Positions 25,272 to 35,579 of a stretch of DNA of 64,000 nucleotides are shown in pieces (position 1 is the first letter of the stretch; the number at the start of each line of letters is the position of its first letter). Made by a program: the position numbers and the translations under genes. Below the pieces are notes generated by a model. The model ran no database searches. It saw nothing but the letters and a program-made list of their open reading frames with translations, and was not told the origin of the DNA. The stretch comes from Lachnospiraceae bacterium (lineage in GTDB: Bacteria > Bacillota > Clostridia > Lachnospirales > Lachnospiraceae): assembly GCA_029054245.1 (NCBI GenBank), contig JAIDFQ010000061.1, positions 1-64,000 on the forward strand, given 5' to 3'.

Positions 25272-25976
25272 TTATAACAAATCTTTGGTTTCCGCATGCA
25301 AAATGGACAACACAGCAAACGCAAACGATGCAATTGTCAAGATTACAGGAAATACCAGATTACCGGCTAATGAAAAATCCCCGATATTTGCCTGTGTGAG
25401 AAAAATCAGGATAAAAGAAACAACAATGGTTGCCTTGGATGACTTCATTGTCATTCCAACAAACAATGCGATGAAACTCATGCTTACGATTACCATCGAC
25501 TTTATCAGAAGCTGGATGTAAAAAGACAGGCTTCCCATATGAAAATCTATGACAAAGGATGACTCCATACTTTGGGATCCTATATAAACAAAGCCATAAA
25601 TAAAAAGCTTCGTCACCATCAACGCAGTCAGATTGAAAAGCCACACTGCTATCATTTGGGAGGCTAAAATCTTTTGCCTTTTAATGGGATAGGAAAACAT
25701 CAGATTCATTGTCTTATTCTTATATGCACTTACGATAAAAGAAGAGAGCATGACGCTTGTAAAAATCAAAAAAGACATACTTGTAAATAACTCAATGGGC
25801 GCTGAAATCACGTTCATTCCCTCCGCCGCATCCAATGTACCGTCCGGGTCTTCTGCAATCCCCAAAAAAGCCAGCGCAAATATAAACAGGCACAGAACTG
25901 CTGCTAGAATCAGCGCATTGCGGATATATTTTCCAATATTATTTTTCTTCCATTCAAGTTTGATCAACTTTAACAT
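25272..25976 (-). CDS. ABC-2 transporter permease
   Basis: A 234-residue membrane protein with about six segments, of the ABC-2 type used for lantibiotic or bacitracin immunity and peptide export. It starts MLKLIKLEWKKNN, a typical beginning for this family. It follows the ATPase gene (25981-26898) with a 4-base gap and is last in an operon with a response regulator, a sensor kinase and the ATPase. Export of an antimicrobial peptide or cell-wall antibiotic is the likely role. Confidence 0.85.
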   Translation of the reverse strand: MLKLIKLEWKKNNIGKYIRNALILAAVLCLFIFALAFLGIAEDPDGTLDAAEGMNVISAPIELFTSMSFLIFTSVMLSSFIVSAYKNKTMNLMFSYPIKRQKILASQMIAVWLFNLTALMVTKLFIYGFVYIGSQSMESSFVIDFHMGSLSFYIQLLIKSMVIVSMSFIALFVGMTMKSSKATIVVSFILIFLTQANIGDFSLAGNLVFPVILTIASFAFAVLSILHAETKDLL

Positions 25977-25980
25977 AATC

Positions 25981-26898
25981 CTACGCCTCCCTCGTCAGCT
26001 TCAGGAAATAATCCTCAAGGCTTTCTGATTTCTTACCAATAGAGCTGATCCCCACCTGGTTCATAGCTAATGCCTTTGCAATCTCATTTGTGTCAACCTG
26101 GGCATCATAAATACGGATGCCAACTCCATCTATCACCTTAAATTGATCCAGTCCCATTTTATCCGCCAGAACATACGCTGCCTTTTTGGAATCACTGACT
26201 GCAAGTTCTATATAGGCGGTGTTCCGCTCGGAAATCTCTTTCATGGAAATTTCATTCATCATCTTTCCATGGTGAATGATGCCAATGGTATCTGCAATGC
26301 TTTCCACCTCGGAAAGCATATGGCTGGATAGAATGATCGTAATTCCATATTCGGCACGCAGCATCTTAAACAAATCCCTAAGCTGCTTCATTCCGACTGG
26401 ATCAAGTCCATTGGTGGGCTCATCAAGCACCAAAAGTTCCGGCTTACAGAGAATCGCCCGGGCAATTCCCAGACGCTGCTTCATTCCCAATGAGTAGCTT
26501 TTTACCGGCTTTTCCGCTGCTTCTGACAATCCCAGCATATCCATTGTATTCTCTACACTGCCGGGCATATAATATCCCATATACTCTGTATGAAGCTTCA
26601 GATTATCTTTCCCGCTCATATGGTCGTAAAAGCTGGGGAATTCAATCATACTTCCCATCCTCTTTAGTACCTCATAAGAGGTCGGCGTAAGTTTTTCTCC
26701 AAACAGCATTACCTCCCCTTCCGTCGGCTTCCAAAGGTTTGTAATCATTTTCATCACTGTCGTTTTTCCGGCCCCATTGGGTCCTAAAAATCCATAAATT
26801 TCCCCCTTTTTCACATGAATACTTACGTTTTTAACCAAATCCCTTCCATCAATGGTTTTTGTTAATTGGTTCGTCTGTAAAATATCTGGCATATCCAC
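25981..26898 (-). CDS. ABC transporter ATPase (BcrA-like)
   Basis: A 305-residue ABC ATPase. Walker A is GPNGAGKTT (residues ~39-47), the signature is YSLGMKQRLGIARA, Walker B is LLVLDEPTNGLDP, and the switch His follows in ILSSHMLSEV. The C-terminal ~90 residues are the extra domain seen in BcrA/immunity ATPases. It pairs with the permease downstream and with the BceRS/VanRS-like two-component system upstream. Confidence 0.9.
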   Translation of the reverse strand: MDMPDILQTNQLTKTIDGRDLVKNVSIHVKKGEIYGFLGPNGAGKTTVMKMITNLWKPTEGEVMLFGEKLTPTSYEVLKRMGSMIEFPSFYDHMSGKDNLKLHTEYMGYYMPGSVENTMDMLGLSEAAEKPVKSYSLGMKQRLGIARAILCKPELLVLDEPTNGLDPVGMKQLRDLFKMLRAEYGITIILSSHMLSEVESIADTIGIIHHGKMMNEISMKEISERNTAYIELAVSDSKKAAYVLADKMGLDQFKVIDGVGIRIYDAQVDTNEIAKALAMNQVGISSIGKKSESLEDYFLKLTREA

Positions 26899-26979
26899 TG
26901 CCTCCTTTCAAAAACCATTATAGTGGTCTCGTTTTTCAAAACTCTTGCATAATTCTTACAAATTCCTTTCGCGACGAAT

Positions 26980-27918
26980 TTAATATAATATTTTTTTCAA
27001 TTTTACTGTAAACACCGTCTTTATATGGGGCTCACTTTCCAGCAGGATATCGCCTCCCATCTGTCTCGCAAGATTCCTGGCAATGGTCAGCCCTAATCCA
27101 TTTCCCTGTATCTGCCGGTTTCTGGAATCATCCATTGTATAGAGCCTTTCAAACACACTTGCCGCAAACTCCTTTTCAATCCCCTTGCCTTTATCCACGA
27201 TATCTATATAAATGAAGCCCTTTTCTTCCCACAGAAATAATCCTATATAGTTTCCGTCACTGCCATAGCGTATCGCATTGGACAACAGATTATTTAAAAT
27301 TCTGTCTATCGACTCCTTATCTCCCTGCACAAAAAAGTCCTGCTCCGGAATGGATATATCCACAGTAAATTCCTTTTGGAGCAGTAATTGGTAAAAATCA
27401 AGTATTCTTTCCCTACACAATTCATTGATATTGATTTTTGTTATTTCAATATTGACATCTCCGGCTTCCAGCTTTGCAAGAGTAAAAAACTGGTTTATCA
27501 ATTCCATAACCTGTTTTGCTTTTGCTTCCACCTTTTGCAGGGTTTCATCCTCTTCATTTCCCATGCGCATAATCTCAAGATATCCTAAAATAACGGTCAA
27601 CGGCGTTTTGATATCATGGGAGATATTGGCAAGCATCTTTTTAGAAACGTTCTCCTGCTTCCTGTAATCTGCTTTTATTTTTTGCCTGTCTAAAAGCATA
27701 CGGTTGATCTGTCCGCTCAAATCCATCAGAATCTTATTATCCGTAAAAACCATAACTTTTTCATCGTTGTCTTTTTCTAAAATATCCCGCAGTTTTTCGC
27801 TGATTCTTTTCAATTTCGTCTGTATTCCTTTGTTAAAAATAAACTGCTGATAAAATACAACTGCAAGCAGCAGGATTATCATGCAGACCAGAAAAAATAT
27901 AATCGAACGATCGCTCAT
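26980..27918 (-). CDS. sensor histidine kinase
   Basis: A 312-residue kinase with one N-terminal membrane segment (residues ~7-27) and no extracellular domain to speak of. The H-box is ANISHDIKTPLTVILG, the N-box NLLSNAIRYG, then DKGKGIEKE and GLGLTIARNLA. Short-input kinases like this usually sense through a membrane partner, here probably the ABC exporter genes downstream. The response-regulator gene is immediately upstream. Confidence 0.9.
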   Translation of the reverse strand: MSDRSIIFFLVCMIILLLAVVFYQQFIFNKGIQTKLKRISEKLRDILEKDNDEKVMVFTDNKILMDLSGQINRMLLDRQKIKADYRKQENVSKKMLANISHDIKTPLTVILGYLEIMRMGNEEDETLQKVEAKAKQVMELINQFFTLAKLEAGDVNIEITKININELCRERILDFYQLLLQKEFTVDISIPEQDFFVQGDKESIDRILNNLLSNAIRYGSDGNYIGLFLWEEKGFIYIDIVDKGKGIEKEFAASVFERLYTMDDSRNRQIQGNGLGLTIARNLARQMGGDILLESEPHIKTVFTVKLKKILY

Positions 27919-28608
27919 TTAAGCCTCCCCTAGCTTATAGCCAATCCCCCATACCGTAACAATGTACTTTGGATTGCGGGGATTATCCTCTATTTTATTC
28001 CGTAGTCTGCTGATATGGACATTGACTGCATTTTCATCCCCAACATAAATATCTTTCCACACGGAAGAATAAATCTGTTCCTTCGTATAGACCCTTTGAG
28101 GGTTTTTCATAAGCATCTTTAATATTTCAAACTCTTTTGCTGTCAGTTCTATTTTCTCTCCCTTTTTCAGCACAGTATAATCATTCGTGTTGATTACAAG
28201 CGTTCCCCTTGTTATATTGTGTTCCTCACTAGCTGCCCCTGCCGCATACTGTGTGCTCCTTCTGATATTTGCTTTCATTCTTGCCAGTACCTCTGTCACT
28301 GAAAAGGGCTTTGTAACATAATCATCTGCACCAAGACCTAAGCCCAACGACTTGTCGGAATCTGTATCTTTTGCAGAAATTATAATGATCGGCACCATGC
28401 TTTTTTCCCTTATAATGTTCATTACCTTCATCCCGTCTATTTTGGGAATCATAAGGTCGAGCAGTACCAGACTGTATTCATCTTCAAAAAACTTCTTGCA
28501 GGCGCTTTCCCCATCATAGGCGGTTACTACCTCAAAACCTTCCGTTCCAAGAAACCTTTTCAGCATATCGCTGATCTCTATATCATCCTCAATTAGTAAT
28601 ATCTTCAT
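27919..28608 (-). CDS. response regulator (OmpR/PhoB type)
   Basis: A 229-residue regulator. The receiver domain has DD near residues 8-9, the phospho-acceptor in LVLLDLMIPKIDG, and Lys in YVTKPF; the C-terminal winged helix ends DNPRNPKYIVTVWGIGYKL. ATG at 28608 follows GGGGGAAAT; an open extension to 28635 is not needed. First gene of the four-gene RR/HK/ABC operon. Confidence 0.92.
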   Translation of the reverse strand: MKILLIEDDIEISDMLKRFLGTEGFEVVTAYDGESACKKFFEDEYSLVLLDLMIPKIDGMKVMNIIREKSMVPIIIISAKDTDSDKSLGLGLGADDYVTKPFSVTEVLARMKANIRRSTQYAAGAASEEHNITRGTLVINTNDYTVLKKGEKIELTAKEFEILKMLMKNPQRVYTKEQIYSSVWKDIYVGDENAVNVHISRLRNKIEDNPRNPKYIVTVWGIGYKLGEA

Positions 28609-28848
28609 ATTTCCCCCATGCATTAAATGCACCAATCGTTCAACTATATCCCAGCCGAAAAAACAATGTTTAACATCAACCCAACAAATTATCTGTCTCT
28701 ATCCTATTTTGTCAGTCTTTACCGATTATAGCAGAAAGGATCTGACCAATCAACAAAAATACATTAGAAGAAGGCAGTACCATCTATGTCCAATATAAAA
28801 TCCAATGTGGACAATCGCTTTTACCTCTGCACAAGTTTTGTCCTGTCA

Positions 28849-30348
28849 TCAAACATTATATTTCTTTCGGTATTCTTTTGGTGTTACTCCGTAAAAACGA
28901 CGGAAAGTCTGTGTAAAATGCGATGGATCATTATAGCCAACGTATACGGCAATATCACTAATGTCCATCTGACTGCATTCCAGAAAACATTTTGCCTTTT
29001 TCATACGAAAACTAATGAGATATTTCATAAATGTCTGCCCTGTATAGGATTTAAACTTTCTACTTAAATAACTGCTACTGACAAAATATTTCCGCTTCGC
29101 AAGTTCATCAAGAGAAATATCATAAGAATAGTTCCGTTCCAAATAGTCCAACAGATCTTCAATCATCGAACTATCCTCTCTCTCCGTATTTTTTTGACAC
29201 ACCTCTTTTAACAACATGCTTACGTACTGCCTGATATCGTTCAAATCATAAAACCGATACAAATCCATTTTAAAATCAAACAACAAATATTCTGCCGATA
29301 TTTTCTGGTTGCACTGCCCCTCTTTTAGACAAAGTACTTTGTTCAATACAAAAAATATTTGCATGAGCGCTACAAAAAAGCTATAGATACTTATATCTCC
29401 TTTACCAGCTTTCAAAAAAATCTCCTGTATCACACTATCTGCTTCTTCTTCGCACCCTCTTTGTGCGGCATTGTAAAGCCTTAGTTCCTGTTCCCCTGTG
29501 ACCACCTCACGGAAATCCTCATTCTGACTGTAGAAAAAGACCGAACCCTGTTTCAAAATCCGTTCATTCATGCTGTAGACACATTCTCTGTATGACTGTT
29601 CCAATTCTTTTTCCCCACTGTGCCAACAGCTAAAACTAATCCAAATTTTTTCTGCCTGTTGATATGCCATGTCCACCCCTGTGCTTCTTCCAAAATACTT
29701 GGATAAATCAAATCTCTCCTCTGAAAATACAAGAAAAATACATTCTTTCTTCTCCTTAAAGAAAAATCCCCTTATCTGTTCAAATTTCCCATTTCTATTA
29801 AGCCATTCTTCCATAAATGTCTTATGGCAGATTTTTTCTTTTCCATTCACCAAAACCATACAGTAATGTTTTTTCTCCTGTTCCCTGTTCCATCCGAACA
29901 TCTGTCTGCAAAGTTTAGTATTCTGAACAATATAGGAAAAATCCAATAGTTCCCACATTTCCTGTCCCTTTCTTTTTGAATGTTCCCGCATTACATTTTC
30001 AATACTTGCCCGTAACTCATTTTCATTGACAGGTTTCATCAGATATTCTTTTACCCCATAGCGAATTGCAGATCTGGCATACTCAAAATCTGCATATCCC
30101 GTTTCAATCATAAGTTCCGTATCCAGTTCATGTATCCGAACATACTCTGCCAACTGCAGTCCATCCATCCCAGGCATCTTGATATCCGTAATGATCAAAT
30201 CTGCCGGACATATTTCAAGTAACTCCACTACATCCTGTCCGTTTTCACAGTCACCGCATATTTCAATAGGGAGTTCCATCTCTTCCAACATCTTAATCAA
30301 TGCTTTTCTTGCAAAATATTCATCATCTGCCACAATTACTTTCATCAT
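28849..30348 (-). CDS. YesN-type AraC response regulator
   Basis: A 499-residue protein with an N-terminal receiver domain (KVIVADDEYFARKAL, acceptor in DLIITDIKMPGMDG), a long middle region, and a C-terminal AraC-type double helix-turn-helix (LDELAKRKYFVSSSYLSRKF and ISDIAVYVGYNDPSHFTQTF). It is the partner of the YesM-like kinase directly upstream, whose stop abuts its start. Such pairs control carbohydrate uptake and use in Firmicutes. Confidence 0.92.
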   Translation of the reverse strand: MMKVIVADDEYFARKALIKMLEEMELPIEICGDCENGQDVVELLEICPADLIITDIKMPGMDGLQLAEYVRIHELDTELMIETGYADFEYARSAIRYGVKEYLMKPVNENELRASIENVMREHSKRKGQEMWELLDFSYIVQNTKLCRQMFGWNREQEKKHYCMVLVNGKEKICHKTFMEEWLNRNGKFEQIRGFFFKEKKECIFLVFSEERFDLSKYFGRSTGVDMAYQQAEKIWISFSCWHSGEKELEQSYRECVYSMNERILKQGSVFFYSQNEDFREVVTGEQELRLYNAAQRGCEEEADSVIQEIFLKAGKGDISIYSFFVALMQIFFVLNKVLCLKEGQCNQKISAEYLLFDFKMDLYRFYDLNDIRQYVSMLLKEVCQKNTEREDSSMIEDLLDYLERNYSYDISLDELAKRKYFVSSSYLSRKFKSYTGQTFMKYLISFRMKKAKCFLECSQMDISDIAVYVGYNDPSHFTQTFRRFYGVTPKEYRKKYNV

Positions 30349-32142
30349 CTACTCTTCCCCTTTCAACACCGGAAGTATAATTCTTATTTTTGTGCCATAT
30401 CCCTCTTTACTTTCCAATAAAATGCCATACGATGAACCATAATAGTTCCGTATACGCATCTGAACATTTCTAATTCCAATCCCTCCCTTGTCTTTCTCCT
30501 GGATAGTCTCCATTTCCTCATTTAACATATTTTGAAGCATTTTCAGTTTTTCTTTTGCGATCCCCACTCCATTATCCTCAATAACAATCTCTGCTTTTTC
30601 CTCATCAGTCCGATTTGCTCTTATAACAATCCGCCCCTTTCTGCGTTTCTCTCCAATCCCATGATCAATCGCATTTTCTACCAAAGGCTGCAACAGGAAT
30701 TTTAAAATCCGACATTTTTCCAGCTCTGGTTCAATCTCATATGATACCTCAAATTTTTCCGGAAAACGTATCCTCTGTATTCGGATATAGTTTTGCAGAT
30801 TGTCCAGTTCATCCTGCAGTGATACCACCTGTCCCCCCTTTACATTGTAGAAAAAGATTCTGGACAGACTTTCTGAAATATCAGATATATATGGAATCTC
30901 ATGCAGTCTTGCTATCGAACTCATTATATTTAAAGTATTATAAAGAAAATGAGGATTAATCTGATACTGTAGCATTTGAAGCTCCGTCTTTTTTTGAATC
31001 AATTCATTCTCATATTCCCGAATAATATTTTCATGAATTCGTTTAATCATTGCATTATATCCAAACGCAATCTCCTGCACTTCTCTCGGGTATTCTTCCC
31101 GACACTCCATATAATTTAATTCTTTTCTCTCTTTTGTCGCCGCTTGGCTCATGACAAGCGACATCGTTTTAATCGGAGCACTGATCCGTTTCATCAAAAG
31201 TGTTCCAACATAAATCTGCCCACACAATAACAAAATCACCCAAAACGCAAGTAGATTAATCCTACGCATTTCTCCTGAAATAAAGGAACTTCGTTTAACG
31301 CACTGAATCAGACACCAATCCAGTGCTTCCAAATATTTCACATGCACTGCATAAGTCTCACCATTGATTTTCAGTCTCCCTGCCCCACCTCCCGTCTTTG
31401 CAAACTCCATAATTTTTTCCTGTTCCTGCGCCCCAATTGCCGCACCAAACTCCTGATCAGACGCATAAATCACTCCATTTCCATTTAGGATATATTTTGA
31501 CCAGCCATCCTGATTCTCCAACGCATCAAAACGTTCCCGCATTGCTCCGAAATTCATATCTATATACACTGTCCCCAGGCTTTCTCCACGTGCGACCTCA
31601 TAAAGCGGATACTGAAATGTCAACAGGGAATATGGTACAAGATTGATTGTCCCTTCGTAAACATCTGTAACAAACATCCTGCTTTTACTGTTCTCATCTC
31701 CATAAAGAAGATGTTCCCTTGCAAGTGTCACGCTAGTCTCAGAGTCCTCCACATAATTCCCGTAAATATCTCCCGAAGATGTCACCACCGTAATACGCAG
31801 CACATCGGAATTGGTCGTACATAAAACATTCAGAAGCCGGCTCATATATTGTTCGTCTGCAATTTTAAAATCCTGTCTCTGATTTTTTCCCTCTGTTACA
31901 ATCCGCTCCACTTCATCATCCGCCAAATGTAAAAAGCGCATTTTATCAATAGCTGCCATCATAAAATCCAAGTCTGTTGCCCACTGCTCATCCTGTCGTT
32001 CGATATATATCTGATTGCTCCGCTCTGTTTCCCGTATATTTAGCATCAAGCAAACCAAAATAATAGCAACGGAAACAAACAGACAGCCCAACAAGCTGAC
32101 CGTAAGCTGCATTTGAAATGACATTTTCCCCATTTTATTCAT
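30349..32142 (-). CDS. YesM-type sensor histidine kinase
   Basis: A protein of about 597 residues with two membrane segments flanking a Cache-like extracellular domain (residues ~30-290), a HAMP-like linker, the His-kinase box QINPHFLYNTLN near residue 400 and an ATPase domain with DNGVGI. ATG at 32142 is preferred: GGGAG lies eight bases upstream, overlapping the end of the solute-binding protein gene, so the two are coupled. It pairs with the YesN regulator and probably senses sugar with the binding protein encoded first in the operon. Confidence 0.9.
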   Translation of the reverse strand: MNKMGKMSFQMQLTVSLLGCLFVSVAIILVCLMLNIRETERSNQIYIERQDEQWATDLDFMMAAIDKMRFLHLADDEVERIVTEGKNQRQDFKIADEQYMSRLLNVLCTTNSDVLRITVVTSSGDIYGNYVEDSETSVTLAREHLLYGDENSKSRMFVTDVYEGTINLVPYSLLTFQYPLYEVARGESLGTVYIDMNFGAMRERFDALENQDGWSKYILNGNGVIYASDQEFGAAIGAQEQEKIMEFAKTGGGAGRLKINGETYAVHVKYLEALDWCLIQCVKRSSFISGEMRRINLLAFWVILLLCGQIYVGTLLMKRISAPIKTMSLVMSQAATKERKELNYMECREEYPREVQEIAFGYNAMIKRIHENIIREYENELIQKKTELQMLQYQINPHFLYNTLNIMSSIARLHEIPYISDISESLSRIFFYNVKGGQVVSLQDELDNLQNYIRIQRIRFPEKFEVSYEIEPELEKCRILKFLLQPLVENAIDHGIGEKRRKGRIVIRANRTDEEKAEIVIEDNGVGIAKEKLKMLQNMLNEEMETIQEKDKGGIGIRNVQMRIRNYYGSSYGILLESKEGYGTKIRIILPVLKGEE

Positions 32143-32147
32143 CTTGA

Positions 32148-33449
32148 CTACTCCCATTTCATATCATCCAGAATTTCATCTTTCCGCATTCGAATTGCTT
32201 CATCAAGTTCTTCCAGAAATTCCCTGACATCATACGTTTCATCCTGTCCAAGAATCAACCTTAACAGCCCCCGGTCTCTCACATCATTGACCTGCCCCGG
32301 TACTGTTACCATTTCTAGCACAAACTCATTTTTTTTAAGCTTATCCACAAATCTTTGTGCAAAAGAAAGATCACCGTTTCCGCCTTTGATACAGGAATAC
32401 GCCCCTGTACTCTCCGTATAGTACTTCATTACATCTTCCGACAAAAGATATTCCAGGAACTCCAGCACCGCTTCCGGATGTGCACATGTTGCAGATATTG
32501 CAATGCTTGAATCCAATTTCACAAATACATCTGAATCATCTTCTCCATCCGTTGGGAAAGGAATAAACGCCATGTCTATGTCCGGATTTTGTTTTTTAAT
32601 TGCAGAGTAAGCCCAATTTCCCTGAAGAAACATATAAGCTTTTTCTTGTGCAAATACGCTGATTGCTTCGTCATAACCGGTTTCCCATGACTTTTCCTGA
32701 CCAAACTCCCGCAGTTTCAGATATTTTTCAAGTGAACTTGACATGCCAATATTTTCCTGAAGTGGTCTTGTACCTTCTGCCGCCATACAATACGCGTCTC
32801 TTCTGCTCCCCCATTCGACCGTATATACAGCATCCCATCCCTGGTGAAATGTCCAATCATCCTTATCCGCAAATACCATCGCCTGCTCACCGTCCGCTTT
32901 GATTTCTTCCAACAAATTATGCAACTCATCATAACTCTCTGGCACCCCCCAGCCTCTACGTTCTAGTAAATCACAATTCAAAAACAGACCACGGAAATTC
33001 ACAGACAGCGGAAGAATATAAACTTTTTCATCCATCATCAGATATTCCTCATATCCCTCCATTATTCGATCTAAGAATCCAGTGTCATCAAGCGGCATAA
33101 GGTATCCTCCCAGTGCATATTGTCTGATGCTTTCATCAGAAGAGCCAATCATTTCAACAATATCAGGAAATTCTTCATTAAGAGCACGCATCTTCAATTC
33201 AGTATCCGGATTTGGCACGATGACAGTCCTTACCACAATCTCATCTTGAGACTGATTAAATTTATCTACAATGGTTTCAAAAATATGTGTCGTCTCCCGT
33301 TTTCTTAGAAAGAAAGATAATTCAATCGGTTCCTGGCTGTAGTTTTTTTTGCAGCTGCCACGCATCGGTTTTCCAGCTATAAATATTAAAGTAAGCAGCA
33401 TTGCTCCGGCAAACACAGTAAACCATTTCCTACTTTTTCTTTTCTTCAT
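32148..33449 (-). CDS. extracellular solute-binding protein (family 1), orphan
   Basis: A 433-residue periplasmic-type binding protein with an N-terminal membrane anchor (residues ~8-28) instead of a clear lipobox, then a sugar-binding-protein fold: ETIVDKFNQSQDEIVV, LYLNCDLLERRGWGVPESYDEL-like hinge region and SSIAISATCAHPEAVLEFLEYLL near the end. No ABC permease or ATPase of sugar type is encoded next to it; its operon partners are the YesM/YesN sensor pair. It may deliver ligand to the sensor instead of to a transporter. The promoter is at 33470-33498. Confidence 0.88.
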   Translation of the reverse strand: MKKRKSRKWFTVFAGAMLLTLIFIAGKPMRGSCKKNYSQEPIELSFFLRKRETTHIFETIVDKFNQSQDEIVVRTVIVPNPDTELKMRALNEEFPDIVEMIGSSDESIRQYALGGYLMPLDDTGFLDRIMEGYEEYLMMDEKVYILPLSVNFRGLFLNCDLLERRGWGVPESYDELHNLLEEIKADGEQAMVFADKDDWTFHQGWDAVYTVEWGSRRDAYCMAAEGTRPLQENIGMSSSLEKYLKLREFGQEKSWETGYDEAISVFAQEKAYMFLQGNWAYSAIKKQNPDIDMAFIPFPTDGEDDSDVFVKLDSSIAISATCAHPEAVLEFLEYLLSEDVMKYYTESTGAYSCIKGGNGDLSFAQRFVDKLKKNEFVLEMVTVPGQVNDVRDRGLLRLILGQDETYDVREFLEELDEAIRMRKDEILDDMKWE

Positions 33450-33469
33450 TTAACCACCCCTAGTTTTTT

Positions 33470-33498
33470 ATTATAAAGTCGGTCCCTCTATTGTTCAA
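33470..33498 (-). promoter_or_regulatory. sigma-A-type promoter of the SBP/YesMN operon
   Basis: On the minus strand TTGAAC (33493-33498), 17 bases, TATAAT (33470-33475), with the ATG at 33449 and GGGGTGG as ribosome site. The -10 is a perfect consensus match. Confidence 0.75.
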
Positions 33499-33533
33499 AC
33501 ACTCTTATCTTTATATACACAAATAAGCATCCC

Positions 33534-33573
33534 CCGGGAGCAGCACCTCAAATCAGATGCGGTACTCCCGTGA
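33534..33573 (-). terminator. hairpin between esterase and SBP genes
   Basis: CGGGAG and CTCCCG form the outer stem with an inner GCA/TGC pairing across a ~25-base loop region, downstream of the esterase stop. It lacks a long T-run, so it may be a weak terminator or a 3'-end stabilising structure. Confidence 0.4.
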
Positions 33574-33611
33574 AATGCCTTTGGGCTTTTACATACTTAA
33601 TTATCCACGTT

Positions 33612-35345
33612 CTATTTCATTAAATCCTGCAGTTCTTTATCAAAAGCAACTCTCTCTGCGCTCTCCGTATCAAAGACCATAGTCGCTTCTTTTTCTGATG
33701 TATAAGTGCTCCACTCCAGCACATTTTCTCCATTTGGATCACCGTTTCGTGCAAAATTAACCCATGCACTGCACATTTCATCTTGCAGCTTATACGCTTC
33801 CGGTGTATTGCCATAGGAAGCTCCAACGCCCAGCAAATCAAGATTATGGAAAACAAATGGTATTTCCCCGCAATGCCACATACTCACCCCACCTTCAACC
33901 GGAGATTCATAAGAAAGCAGGAAAATATAGTTATTCTTAGCTCCGGATTCGTTCCTCTTCTCTACAACCTGGAATGCCGCTCGGCGCTTGCTGTCATCTA
34001 CATAGTATGCATTTGCATCTTTTTTCTCAGGCCATGCTTTGCGGAAAGCTTCTAGGACTGCATCTGCATTTTCTCCAAATTTTTCTGTCAGCTTTTCACT
34101 AACCTCTTCTTTTGTCCAATCATTCTTGTTCACTGCATTCGGATCTACCTCGGCAAAAGAATTACTCTCACCAAACACACTTCCAATCATCAGCGGTACA
34201 TCCTTCGTCCATTCCTGCAAGCCACCATCCAAAGGAGTTGCAGGCAGATAATCACCATCTATAACTGGCATCCAGCTTCCGCCAGTACCCAATTCTTCTT
34301 TCACCCTCTTTTGTGCTTGCGAAGCTGCTTCATCCAGCGTATCATACGGAACATTTTCCAATTCTTCTACTTGATCTTCTGTCAGTCCCAGAATTTCCAA
34401 CGTATAAGCTGCCACAAGCTGTGCCGCTTCCTGAGACTGGTAGGAAGTATTGGTACTCTGAACAATTGCCCTGTCAAAAAGTCCTTCTGCTTCCGGTGTC
34501 ATCATCATACTGAGAACCTTACGTCCGCCTCCTGACTGTCCAAAAATCGTCACATTATCCGGATCTCCGCCAAAATTTGCAATATTTTCCTGCACCCATT
34601 TCAGAGAAGCCACCAAATCTGCCGTACCTGCATTTCCAGAATACTTATATTCCTCGCCATACTGGGACAAATCCAGATATCCCAAAACATTCAGGCGATG
34701 ATTCACTGTTACCACTACAACATCACCATATTCGCTCAGATTTTTTCCATCATAAGCTACACCTTCAATCGCAGAACCATTGGTAAAACCACCACCGTGA
34801 AACCAAACCATAACAGGTTTTTTTGCCTCCGGATCTACACTTTGTGTCCAGATATTCAAATTCTGACAATCCTCATTCTGTGCCCAGTAGCGATGTGGTA
34901 TCAAAAAGTCCCCACCATCCGGACTTGTCATTTTGGTAATCGGGGCTGTCGGTCCATAAACAATGCAGTTCCGTACACCGTCCCATGAGTCTGGCGCTTC
35001 GGGCATCTGGAATCTTTCTGCTTTCGCATAGGGTATTCCCCGAAATGTATATGTGCCTCCATCAATAAATCCGCGAACCTTTCCGTATGCCGTATCTACT
35101 ACACCTTCTGTTTTACTAAGTAGTACGCTTCCCTGCATTTCTGTTACAACATTCATCTGCTCATCCGCCGGAGTGTCTGTTTCCTGTTTACTATCTACAG
35201 ATATCTCATCCCCCTCCACAGATGCCTGTTCCTGATTCTGATCTGTCTGTCCGCCTCCTTCCAGTCCTCCAGAATTCCCACAGCCTGCAACAAATGACAT
35301 TACCAGTGCTGCACACGTCAATATTGTAACCAGTTTTTTCTTCAT
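33612..35345 (-). CDS. type-B carboxylesterase lipoprotein
   Basis: A 577-residue exported lipoprotein: signal peptide with lipobox ending VAGC (Cys ~22), acidic linker to residue ~75, then a carboxylesterase type B alpha/beta-hydrolase. The oxyanion-hole HGGGFTNGS is followed by the nucleophile elbow GQSGGG; the catalytic His lies in MWHCGEIPFVFHN near residue 500, matching the family's GxEIPFVF block. It should cleave esters, such as acetylated sugars or bile-type substrates, at the cell surface. It is monocistronic; neighbours on both sides are sugar-type regulators. Confidence 0.9.
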   Translation of the reverse strand: MKKKLVTILTCAALVMSFVAGCGNSGGLEGGGQTDQNQEQASVEGDEISVDSKQETDTPADEQMNVVTEMQGSVLLSKTEGVVDTAYGKVRGFIDGGTYTFRGIPYAKAERFQMPEAPDSWDGVRNCIVYGPTAPITKMTSPDGGDFLIPHRYWAQNEDCQNLNIWTQSVDPEAKKPVMVWFHGGGFTNGSAIEGVAYDGKNLSEYGDVVVVTVNHRLNVLGYLDLSQYGEEYKYSGNAGTADLVASLKWVQENIANFGGDPDNVTIFGQSGGGRKVLSMMMTPEAEGLFDRAIVQSTNTSYQSQEAAQLVAAYTLEILGLTEDQVEELENVPYDTLDEAASQAQKRVKEELGTGGSWMPVIDGDYLPATPLDGGLQEWTKDVPLMIGSVFGESNSFAEVDPNAVNKNDWTKEEVSEKLTEKFGENADAVLEAFRKAWPEKKDANAYYVDDSKRRAAFQVVEKRNESGAKNNYIFLLSYESPVEGGVSMWHCGEIPFVFHNLDLLGVGASYGNTPEAYKLQDEMCSAWVNFARNGDPNGENVLEWSTYTSEKEATMVFDTESAERVAFDKELQDLMK

Positions 35346-35579
35346 CTTTTTTCCTCCCTTCTTTTGTTACCACTATTTTAGGGAAAATGTTGAAAGAAAA
35401 CTATAACTTTTCAAGCTGTCAGACTATCATTTTTTTGACCTTATAACAACAAATGAATAAAATAGGCGTTTGCGAAACGCCAGAACCCGCATAATTACAG
35501 GGTAATAAAAATTTTCTGGCATCTCATCCTGACATTGTTCTTAAAAGAAATCCGATTCTCCTAACGAAGGTAAAAGTGT

